DNA of 32,552 bases from JADHUC01 sp964617665 (GTDB taxonomy: Bacteria > Planctomycetota > Planctomycetia > Pirellulales > Pirellulaceae), in the NCBI GenBank assembly GCA_964617665.1, contig CAZUAH010000100.1:1-32552 (forward strand), written 5' to 3'. The notes under the pieces were generated by a model. That model made no database searches and had not been told where the DNA came from. It was given only the letters and a program-made list of their open reading frames with translations. The stretch's first letter is position 1. The number at the start of each line of letters is the position of its first letter. Shown in pieces: positions 9,538-16,282 of this stretch. The position numbers and the translations under genes were made by a program.

Positions 9538-9568
9538 GCCGCCCCCAACAAAAATTAACGGGGGCGGC
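9538..9568 (-). terminator. GC-rich hairpin after porin 2, possible terminator
   Basis: GCCGCCCCC and GGGGGCGGC form a 9-bp perfect stem around a 13-nt AT-rich loop, 45 nt after the porin 2 stop codon. No T-run follows it on the minus strand, so it may stabilise the mRNA end and not terminate. Confidence 0.4.
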
Positions 9569-9613
9569 TATCGGGGGCCCCGTCGGACGTCACGATGGTA
9601 CCGAATCACCCAA

Positions 9614-10867
9614 TCAGAACGTCAAAATCGCGTCGATGCCGAACACGGTCGAGTCTGCGAGGCCCGGACGTTCATTTATCACATCAACGCGAACCTCGGG
9701 GCGGATGACCAGGTTGGTTCTGGGCCGGTAGTTCGCGCCAACCGTAAACCCATAATACTCCTGGTCGACAGCAGTAACACTCATATACTCGAAGCGACCA
9801 CCCATAGCCCAGCGGTCGTTCAGGTCGTAAATCAAATACTGATTGACTGTCAACATGGGAGACCCTGCCACGGTCAATAGGCTGTTATCGAGGTAGTCGG
9901 TCTGAAGGACATAGTTCAGGCGACAGCCCACGTCCCAGTCGAGGACGATGCTATGGAGGTAACCATCAGAATCGCTGCCAACGTCAGTGCGGTAGCCGAA
10001 ATCACCAAACATAGCGGCGTAAGTCAGGCTCATGCGGTCGGTCAACTGCACCGCGACGCCGCCCAGGAACGAGTCGCCACCGTTTTGGTCGAAACCGGTG
10101 TCCCAACCAGCGGTCCAGCCAGCATACACGGTCACCTGGCCGTTGAGGTCATAGTCGGCCAAGAAGCCGGTGTGTCCGTACGGCTCCATCAGTTGGCTCA
10201 TCGAGTGTGAGTAGAAGAAGTTTTGCGGGGCTTGCACTTTCTCGTAGCCGATAATCGTGAAAAAACGCCCCGCCTTCACACTCAGATTGTTATAGGCGAC
10301 TTCCCCGTACAACTGAGGAATCGCGCTCCCATAGTTGGCCCCGTTGTCCCACGGCTCGTCCCAAATCCCTGGGACGTTGCCCATCGACTGGGCATCTTGG
10401 CCGTCCGTGCCATACACGTAGTCGAATCGGAAACCCCAGTCCCACCCGTAGCCACCGGTTTCCGCGACCTTTTCTGCGTAGACCCATGCCTGGTGCAATT
10501 GGAACTCGTTGGGATTGTTGTTAAACGGCGTCTTTAGCGCGAGCCCAGGCATGTCCCAAAACACACCGCCAGGATGGACGCCACCCAAAGCGCCTTGGTT
10601 GACTCCTTCGGTATGGTATCCCATTTGGAGCCAGCCACCGACGTTCAGGCCTCCGTACCCGGCCATGCAACAGGATCCGCCTCCGCCATAGTATTCCGCA
10701 TCAAGATCCGGTTCTGGCTCGACATCGCTGGGCGACGGATCCGTCTCCTCCTGAGAAACGTAGTGGACTTCGTCGGACACCAGTTGTACGAGCCCATCTG
10801 CTGCCGCATTTGCGGAAAACACGGCACAGATGCCGGCGACAGCGAAAACACTCCATATTGACTTCAT
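9614..10867 (-). CDS. BBP2-type outer-membrane beta-barrel porin (porin 2)
   Basis: A 417-residue protein starting at the ATG at 10865-10867. The frame runs about 100 codons further upstream, but that part is non-coding in character; a GGGGAG Shine-Dalgarno sequence lies about 8 nt before the chosen ATG, and a signal peptide follows (MKSIWSVFAVAGICAVFSAN, cut near AAADG). The mature protein begins with the same segment as porin 1 (VHYVSQEE), then LNVGGWLQMGYHTEG, GYEKVQAPQNFFYSH and EPYGHTGFLADY, and ends in Phe (DAILTF). The two genes are tandem duplicates that have diverged; porin 2 has an added Gly/Cys-rich stretch (YYGGGGSCCMAGYGG) before the barrel. Role as a passive outer-membrane channel is inferred from family. 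Confidence 0.85.
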   Translation of the reverse strand: MKSIWSVFAVAGICAVFSANAAADGLVQLVSDEVHYVSQEETDPSPSDVEPEPDLDAEYYGGGGSCCMAGYGGLNVGGWLQMGYHTEGVNQGALGGVHPGGVFWDMPGLALKTPFNNNPNEFQLHQAWVYAEKVAETGGYGWDWGFRFDYVYGTDGQDAQSMGNVPGIWDEPWDNGANYGSAIPQLYGEVAYNNLSVKAGRFFTIIGYEKVQAPQNFFYSHSMSQLMEPYGHTGFLADYDLNGQVTVYAGWTAGWDTGFDQNGGDSFLGGVAVQLTDRMSLTYAAMFGDFGYRTDVGSDSDGYLHSIVLDWDVGCRLNYVLQTDYLDNSLLTVAGSPMLTVNQYLIYDLNDRWAMGGRFEYMSVTAVDQEYYGFTVGANYRPRTNLVIRPEVRVDVINERPGLADSTVFGIDAILTF

Positions 10868-11098
10868 GTTCGGCACTCCCCAATCCATCGAGGTAGTTGT
10901 GTTGTAAACGAATCGCGGGCGCAGACCGTGAACCTTATGAGGTGGGCAACAATGACGGTGGTGCAGCATCTTGGCAGACTGCAAAAGAGGACACCGAGCT
11001 CTGGACTCGGAATCGTTCTCCAGTGATCGTATCGGATGCGCCGCCAAGTGCGTCTCGGGCGCTTTAAGCAGATTTGGCGCGATTCTCTTTGATGCGGC

Positions 11099-11128
11099 CC
11101 AATCGTGACGCCTGTGAAGATTGTCACG
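11099..11128 (-). promoter_or_regulatory. element shared upstream of both porins, copy 2, with inverted repeat
   Basis: This contains the second copy of the shared upstream sequence (11099-11116 on the minus strand). In this copy CGTGAC (11104-11109) is followed 13 nt later by its complement GTCACG (11123-11128), an operator-like inverted repeat. The porin 1 copy keeps only the first half-site. Confidence 0.4.
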
Positions 11129-11183
11129 CGTTGAGCGATTAGATGGGCAACACCGCGGCCTCAGAGAAGCCATCTTGGTCAGC

Positions 11184-11204
11184 AAAAAGACAGGCGATAT
11201 CGCC
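11184..11204 (-). terminator. possible ftsY terminator
   Basis: On the minus strand GGCGATATCGCC (a perfect palindrome, so a 4-bp stem with ATAT loop) is followed by TGTC and five T residues, about 40 nt after the ftsY stop codon. It lies inside a wider 8-bp inverted repeat, GGCCTCAG (11157-11164) and CTGAGGCC (11207-11214). The stem is short, so confidence is low. Confidence 0.35.
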
Positions 11205-11244
11205 CACTGAGGCCAGAGTATTCGGCGCGACTCACCGCCGGAAC

Positions 11245-12261
11245 CTAATCCGCAAAAAGCGCATCGACGAAACGGTCCACGTTGAACAGTGCCAGGTCTT
11301 CGAGACTTTCGCCGGTACCGACATACTTTACCGGAAGGTCAAACTGCTGCCGAATCGGTATCACCACACCGCCTTTCGCCGTGCCGTCCAGCTTGGCCAG
11401 CACGATGCCGGTGCATCCAGCCGCGTCGGAGAAACCCTTGGCTTGGCTGAGCCCGTTCTGACCGGCTGTTGCGTCCAGCACAAGCAACGCTTCGTGCGGT
11501 GCGTCGGGGATCTGCTTGCTGACAACGCGACGGATCTTAGCAAGCTGGTCCATCAAATTGGCCTGGGTCTGCAGGCGACCAGCCGTATCGATAATGCAGA
11601 CGTCGGCACCGGTTTCCAACGCTTCGGCAACCGCTCGATGAGCAACGCTCGCGGGATCGCTGTTCTGCTCGCCCTTGACGATTGGCGCGCCGATCCGATC
11701 GGCCCAAATGGTCAGTTGTTGAACGGCGGCAGCCCGGAACGTATCGCCCGCGCCCAAGATCACCTTCTTGCCCTGCTCGCCGAATCTACGTCCGAGTTTC
11801 GCAATGGATGTGGTCTTACCCGACCCGTTCACGCCGACGACTATGATTACCGTGGGACCGCTTTCGGCGAACACGATCGGCTCTTCCGGTTGAGCCATCA
11901 ATTCTCGAAGCGTGGCCTTGATCGAGTCCAGTACTTCTTCCATCTGAACGACACGTGCGCGGAGGTCCGTCCCGACCCGATCGCAGATATCGCCGGCCGG
12001 TCCGCCACCCATGTCAGTACGGATGAGGATAGCAAATAGCTCGGAAAGGAAATCGTCGTCGACCAGACGACCTTCCTGTTTGAACAGGTCACGTATGTCT
12101 GTATTAAGCAGTTGAGCGGTCCGCTTCAGACCCTGCCTGAAGCGTGCAAATACGCCTCCTCCCGACTGCCCAGTTTCCTCGGCAGATTCTGCCTGTTCGG
12201 CTTGTGCTTCCTCGGAAGGCTCGCTAACCGGTTTCCCCTTCAGTCGATCAAACAGTCCCAT
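11245..12261 (-). CDS. ftsY: signal recognition particle receptor FtsY
   Basis: A 338-residue SRP-family GTPase. The N-terminal acidic region (residues 12-32) is short and of the type that contacts membrane lipid; the helical N domain follows at about 38-125. The GTPase G motifs are all present: P-loop GVNGSGKTT (143-151), DTFRAAA (173-179), DTAGR (225-229) and AKLDG (289-293), where the usual Thr is Ala. FtsY docks ribosome-SRP complexes at the inner membrane and hydrolyses GTP together with Ffh. The ATG has GGAAAG about 8 nt upstream. It is the last gene of the ribH-nusB-ftsY group, about 100 bp after nusB. Confidence 0.97.
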   Translation of the reverse strand: MGLFDRLKGKPVSEPSEEAQAEQAESAEETGQSGGGVFARFRQGLKRTAQLLNTDIRDLFKQEGRLVDDDFLSELFAILIRTDMGGGPAGDICDRVGTDLRARVVQMEEVLDSIKATLRELMAQPEEPIVFAESGPTVIIVVGVNGSGKTTSIAKLGRRFGEQGKKVILGAGDTFRAAAVQQLTIWADRIGAPIVKGEQNSDPASVAHRAVAEALETGADVCIIDTAGRLQTQANLMDQLAKIRRVVSKQIPDAPHEALLVLDATAGQNGLSQAKGFSDAAGCTGIVLAKLDGTAKGGVVIPIRQQFDLPVKYVGTGESLEDLALFNVDRFVDALFAD

Positions 12262-12359
12262 TGTTCTTTCCGTATAGTCTCGGCAAGGATTCAGAGAATA
12301 TGTCTGGTGCGTCGGCTCTAAAGACTATAGCGACCGCTGGCCATTTTGTCTTGGGTACA

Positions 12360-12764
12360 CTATTCGTGTTCGTGATGCAAGCGGTCCAGCATCCCGTTGA
12401 CAAACTGGGCCGATTGGCGCGTTCCGAACCGCTTCGCCAGTTCCACCGCTTCGTTGATTGCGACCGGCCCCGGTGTGTCTGCGTGCAGGATTTCATAGGC
12501 GCCCATTCGAAGCACATTGCGGTCCGTAACGGCCATTCGATCCAGGCTCCAGTTGTCCGCGTTGGCCGCGAGCACGTGGTCCAACTCACGACGATTCCGC
12601 CGTACGCCAGACAGGAGAGAACGAGCGAATTCGACTAGAGCCGAATCGTTCCTCAGTCGTTGGCGCAGAAAGCGATCGCTGGCGGCCATGTTGTGCTGCG
12701 GATTCAAATCGTCTTCGTATAACAACTGCAAGACGACTTGTCGGGCTCGACTGCGACGAGGCAT
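12360..12764 (-). CDS. nusB: transcription antitermination factor NusB
   Basis: A 134-residue all-helical protein from the second in-frame ATG (MPRRSRARQVVLQLLYE); an ATG 18 bp upstream (12782) would add six residues, but NusB proteins typically start just before the RRSRAR segment and GGAAG lies about 10 nt before this ATG. The arginine-rich helix 1, the DRNVLRMGAYEIL stretch, the INEAVELAKRFG signature and the FVNGMLDRL C-terminus are all hallmarks of NusB. It binds boxA RNA with NusE (S10) and promotes antitermination of rRNA transcription. It sits between ribH and ftsY on the same strand, a common arrangement for nusB next to ribH. Confidence 0.95.
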   Translation of the reverse strand: MPRRSRARQVVLQLLYEDDLNPQHNMAASDRFLRQRLRNDSALVEFARSLLSGVRRNRRELDHVLAANADNWSLDRMAVTDRNVLRMGAYEILHADTPGPVAINEAVELAKRFGTRQSAQFVNGMLDRLHHEHE

Positions 12765-12788
12765 ATTGGTGACGACTTCCATTCATAG

Positions 12789-12833
12789 TCACCCGAAGCG
12801 AGGGCGTGGGAATCCCAAACGCCTCGCGGGTGA
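12789..12833. repeat. imperfect stem-loop between ribH and nusB
   Basis: TCACCCGAAGCGAGGGCG and the facing CGCCTCGCGGGTGA form an imperfect stem around GTGGGAATCCCAAA. It lies 6 nt after the ribH stop codon and just before nusB, with no T-run. The CCCGAAGCG core also occurs in the repeat at 19782-19808, so it may be a related dispersed repeat. Confidence 0.6.
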
Positions 12834-12839
12834 ATCGCG

Positions 12840-13316
12840 TTATGACTGCTGGGAGATCTTCTTCAGGAGGCTCACCATTTCCACAGCAGCCTCGGCGCAC
12901 TCGACGCCCTTGTTTCCGACGTTGCCACCGGAACGGTGAATTGCCTGTTCCAGATTGTTGCATGTCAGCACGCCAAACAAGACGGGGAGTCCGGCGTCCA
13001 AGGCAATCCGGCCCAAGCTGAGACTCACTTGTCGATTGATATGCTCATCGTGGGTCGTCTCGCCCTTGATCACGGCACCTAGGCAGAGCACGGCAGCGTA
13101 CTTACCGGAAGCCGCGAATTCACGAGCGATCAGTGGTATCTCCCAGGCCCCGGGGACCCAAGCCACGTCGATGGCATCGTCCGCAACTCCGTGCGACGCG
13201 AGTGTGTCCGTCGCTCCGGACAGTAGTTTCGAAGTTATGGAATCGTTATATCGCGATACGACAACTGCGAATTGGCAATCGGCAACGGCGCCGTCGCCTT
13301 CAAGAATGTTAGGCAT
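12840..13316 (-). CDS. ribH: 6,7-dimethyl-8-ribityllumazine synthase
   Basis: A 158-residue protein that condenses 3,4-dihydroxy-2-butanone 4-phosphate with the ribityl-aminouracil in riboflavin synthesis, normally in an oligomeric shell. Family features visible: RYND (22-25), the WVPGAWEIP stretch that binds substrate, GAVIKGETTHDEHI carrying the catalytic His89, and GNKGVECAEAAVEM near the C-terminus. An in-frame TTG lies 6 bp upstream, but the ATG at 13314-13316 is 9 nt from a GGGAG Shine-Dalgarno sequence and is preferred. The gene follows the PDZ membrane protein by 33 bp and precedes nusB. Confidence 0.97.
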   Translation of the reverse strand: MPNILEGDGAVADCQFAVVVSRYNDSITSKLLSGATDTLASHGVADDAIDVAWVPGAWEIPLIAREFAASGKYAAVLCLGAVIKGETTHDEHINRQVSLSLGRIALDAGLPVLFGVLTCNNLEQAIHRSGGNVGNKGVECAEAAVEMVSLLKKISQQS

Positions 13317-13349
13317 ATACAAACTCCCATATTTCCAACGGAATACCGC

Positions 13350-14024
13350 TCACGGCTTGGGCACCGACACATCGAGTTGCCTCGCAACGCAGTTCTTCAC
13401 GTCCTGGTTTTCTGCATCGGCAGCCACGGTGATCGTTACACTTCCGCCACGGTTTTCCTCCATCACCTCAAAGAAATCGTTGACACTTCGTTCCACAATG
13501 ATCACGTCGCCCTTCTTCACTCCCGCCGACTCGAACGGTTCGCCTCTTGCCACGGACCGGACCAGTATCGCTTCGACCATCACGGCGTCGCGAATCACGT
13601 GAGTCCGTCTGGACCGAAAACCCAGGTCGTCCTTCAACCGCGAAACCATTCGACCGCGGGTTATCGCATCGTAAACGACCCAGCCGCCGCCAGCCGCCAT
13701 GACCGACACGGACAGAATGACGATGGCCAGGGTCACGGGGATCGCCCAGCGATTCAAATGAATCATGAACGGCTCGTGTTTCCGCCGATGCAGCAAAATG
13801 GCAATCACCAGCAGAACACATAGGAGAGACCAGCAGAAGGCCAGTCCCAGCAGTAGCCCCCAGAACGACCCCAGGTAGGACATCAAAGCGAACTGCAGCC
13901 CGCAAATAGCGACCAACGCCAGCATCGCCCTCAAGCCGAAACGGAAACGAGGTGCACCCTGCGGCTCGGATACGACCTCCGCTACCACCGGCTCGGGCGT
14001 CGTTTGTTGCTCGGATTCGTTCAC
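13350..14024 (-). CDS. PDZ-domain membrane protein overlapping rho
   Basis: The frame is open far into rho, but the best start is the GTG at 14022-14024, which overlaps the rho TGA (sequence GTGA), giving 224 residues. Three hydrophobic segments lie at about 33-52, 54-78 and 94-112. The C-terminal part (about 140-203) has a PDZ-like pattern: ILVRSVARGEPFESAGVKKG, then DVIIVERSVNDF and GGSVTITV. PDZ domains bind protein C-termini or unfolded segments, often in envelope proteases; no protease domain is present here. Function is unknown. The 4-nt overlap implies translational coupling to rho. A PDZ call is plausible but the domain is short. Confidence 0.75.
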   Translation of the reverse strand: MNESEQQTTPEPVVAEVVSEPQGAPRFRFGLRAMLALVAICGLQFALMSYLGSFWGLLLGLAFCWSLLCVLLVIAILLHRRKHEPFMIHLNRWAIPVTLAIVILSVSVMAAGGGWVVYDAITRGRMVSRLKDDLGFRSRRTHVIRDAVMVEAILVRSVARGEPFESAGVKKGDVIIVERSVNDFFEVMEENRGGSVTITVAADAENQDVKNCVARQLDVSVPKP

Positions 14025-15412
14025 CCCATGTTCATGCTCATCAAGAACTCGGCATTCGTCTTCGTTTTCTGCAATCGGGACACCAAAAGCTCCATGGCGT
14101 CGGGAGCGTTCATGTCGTTCAGCACCCGTCGCATCACGCACACCCGGCGATATTCCTCCGAGTCCATCAGCATTTCCTCCCGACGCGTGCCACTGCGGTT
14201 GATGTCGATGGCAGGCCAAACACGCCGGTCCACCAAACGTCGATCAAGCACAATCTCCAGGTTTCCAGTCCCCTTGAATTCCTCGAAAATCACTTCGTCC
14301 ATTTTGCTGCCCGTGTCGATCAAGGCAGTGGCAAGGATCGTCAGCGAACCTCCTTCCTCCACCTTGCGTGCCGACCCGAAAAACCGTTTGGGATTCTGCA
14401 ACGCGTTCGCGTCCAAACCGCCGGACAGAATCTTGCCCGATTGCTGGCATTCCGAGTTCCAGGCACGGGCCAACCGTGTGATCGAATCCAGAAAAATGAC
14501 CACATCCACACCGAATTCGACCATCCGCTTGGCCTTTTCGATCACCATCTCTGATACCTGGACGTGTCGCGAGGACGGCTCGTCGAAGGTCGAACTGATC
14601 ACCTCGCAGTTACTACCTTTGACCTCTCGCTCCATATCGGTCACTTCCTCGGGACGCTCGTCGATCAGCAACATGATGACGTAGGCATCAGGAAAGTTGT
14701 GCAGACAGGCCTTGGCCATTCTTTGAAGCAGGATCGTCTTGCCGGCTCGCGGTGGACTGACAATCAGCCCGCGCTGCCCGAAACCGATCGGCGTGACCAT
14801 GTCGACCACGCGCGTACATGGCTCATCGGAATCGTACTCCATCACGATTCGCTGGTCCGGGTGCAGTGGCGTCAGGTCGTCGAAGCTGACCTTGTCGGCC
14901 AACATATTCGGGTCCTGATAATTGATCGCCTCGACTCGCAACAAGGCGAAATACCTTTCGTTTTCCTTGGGCGGCCGAATCTGCCCCGACACGGTTGCCC
15001 CGGTGCGCAGACCAAAACGGCGAATCTGGCTGGGCGACACGTAGATGTCGTCCGGGCACGACAAGTAGTGATAATCGGGACTTCTCAAGAATCCGAATCC
15101 GTCGGGCAGAATCTCCAGCGTCCCTTCGCCGTACATCAGACCGTTCATCTTGACCCGCTCTTTGAGGATCTTGAAGATCAGATCCTGCTTCTTCATGCCG
15201 GAAACGTCGGTCACGTTATCCTTGCGGGCCTCGTCGATCAGTTCCGACATACTCATCTTCTGCAACTCGGCGATATGAACCTCGCCTTGTTTGATCTTCT
15301 CGTACCGATCTTGGGGTTCGTCAAGCTTACCCCGGTTCGCTTCTTCGGCCAGTTCTTCAGCCAGAGAGAGCGGCTCCTGTTCGTCGTAGTTGATGTGTTC
15401 TGTCCTGGGCAT
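14021..15412 (-). CDS. rho: transcription termination factor Rho
   Basis: A 463-residue hexameric RNA-dependent ATPase/translocase that releases transcripts. An acidic N-terminal extension (residues 1-45) precedes the Rho N domain (about 48-85, LQKMSMSELIDEARK), the cold-shock-like RNA-binding domain (DGFGFLR at 104-110), and the ATPase with P-loop SPPRAGKT (219-226), DERPEEV (251-257) and LDSITRLARAWN (308-319). The ring-loop region GGLDANALQNPKRFFGSARK is intact. The ATG has CAGGAG about 9 nt upstream. The stop codon overlaps the next gene's GTG. Nothing suggests loss of function. Confidence 0.98.
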   Translation of the reverse strand: MPRTEHINYDEQEPLSLAEELAEEANRGKLDEPQDRYEKIKQGEVHIAELQKMSMSELIDEARKDNVTDVSGMKKQDLIFKILKERVKMNGLMYGEGTLEILPDGFGFLRSPDYHYLSCPDDIYVSPSQIRRFGLRTGATVSGQIRPPKENERYFALLRVEAINYQDPNMLADKVSFDDLTPLHPDQRIVMEYDSDEPCTRVVDMVTPIGFGQRGLIVSPPRAGKTILLQRMAKACLHNFPDAYVIMLLIDERPEEVTDMEREVKGSNCEVISSTFDEPSSRHVQVSEMVIEKAKRMVEFGVDVVIFLDSITRLARAWNSECQQSGKILSGGLDANALQNPKRFFGSARKVEEGGSLTILATALIDTGSKMDEVIFEEFKGTGNLEIVLDRRLVDRRVWPAIDINRSGTRREEMLMDSEEYRRVCVMRRVLNDMNAPDAMELLVSRLQKTKTNAEFLMSMNMG

Positions 15413-15618
15413 GACTGTCAGACTCCTGAAAAGTCAGGTTTAGCCGACGCTCGAGTGGCATCGACGGAAGGTTAAGCAACTAGGTTCTACATATCCTATG
15501 TCGAGAGAAGGTGTCCATTAGCTGGTTTATGGAAGGCGGCGCCTCGCCGGTCCGTTTAACAAAGTTCCGCCAGGGCGACGTGTGATTAGCAATTGTCTTT
15601 CGTGGGCAAAGCTGTCAG

Positions 15619-16221
15619 TTATGTTTCGATGGATCGCCAGAATCGTTCGACTTGACCGTAGGTGTACTCCGGAGACGACGAATTATCAATCATGACGTCA
15701 GCGCGATTTCGCTTCACTTCTACCGATTCCTGAGTCGCCTCGCGAGCGTCAAAGTCCGCCTCACTCCATCCGCGCGACTTCGCCCGCGCCAAGCGCAATT
15801 CATGTGGCGCATCGACAAACAAAATTCTGTCACACAATTCATCCCATCCCGCCTTGAACATAACTGGTGCGTCCAGCACGATCGCGGCCGCTTGACCGCA
15901 CCGAGCCAATTCGGCCATGCGATCCTGCAAACGCTGTCCGATTCGTGGATGAGTCAACTGTTCCAGGTATGTAAGCTCTTCCGGTCCCGTAGGCGTCGGT
16001 GCAAACACAATCTCGGCAACCTTGCTTCGATCTACCTCGCCGTCGTTGGCAAAAACGTCGTCTCCCCAACGAAGGCGAATCGCCTCCTTCACCTCAGGCT
16101 CCCGTAATACTTCGTGACCGGTTCGATCCGCATCAAAGATCTCCGCACCAAGGCTCGCCAACTGTTCCGATACCAAGCTCTTTCCGCTGGCGACACCTCC
16201 CGCGACTCCGATGAGAATCAT
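15619..16221 (-). CDS. coaE: dephospho-CoA kinase
   Basis: A 200-residue P-loop kinase for the last step of coenzyme A synthesis: it phosphorylates the 3'-hydroxyl of dephospho-CoA with ATP. Motifs: GGVASGKS (8-15), then DADRTGHEVL in the CoA-binding part, LTHPRI in the middle and the LFVDAPHELRLARAKSRGWS lid region. Length is normal for the family. It lies 61 bp after polA and 206 bp before rho on the same strand. The gene order polA-coaE-rho is, from memory, common in planctomycetes. Confidence 0.95.
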   Translation of the reverse strand: MILIGVAGGVASGKSLVSEQLASLGAEIFDADRTGHEVLREPEVKEAIRLRWGDDVFANDGEVDRSKVAEIVFAPTPTGPEELTYLEQLTHPRIGQRLQDRMAELARCGQAAAIVLDAPVMFKAGWDELCDRILFVDAPHELRLARAKSRGWSEADFDAREATQESVEVKRNRADVMIDNSSSPEYTYGQVERFWRSIET

Positions 16222-16282
16222 GTTTCCAACGTCCGATATCCCCGTTGTTCGAGGGATAAAGCAAAGGTCTTCTACAGGCCCA

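Larger units (their letters stand above)
9206..9613. other. intergenic region between the two porins
   Basis: About 400 bp holding the porin 1 leader and the end of porin 2 transcription. It contains a shared upstream element (listed separately) and a GC-rich hairpin. Short frames in it (for example a 107-codon frame on the minus strand) look random and are not called. Confidence 0.5.
10868..11244. other. intergenic region between porin 2 and ftsY
   Basis: 377 bp holding the porin 2 leader and the ftsY 3' region. Beyond the elements listed separately I see no gene; an 87-codon minus-strand frame here is not convincing. Confidence 0.5.

Noticed and set aside
9228..9551. A 107-codon frame between the porins
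   Set aside because: It covers the leader and hairpin region and shows no structure of a protein; the region is better explained as regulatory.
11143..12039. A 298-codon plus-strand frame opposite ftsY
   Set aside because: It is the complement of ftsY, whose GTPase motifs are complete.
14564..15475. A 303-codon plus-strand gene opposite rho
   Set aside because: It lies inside rho on the opposite strand, and its composition is that of an antisense shadow with no domain.
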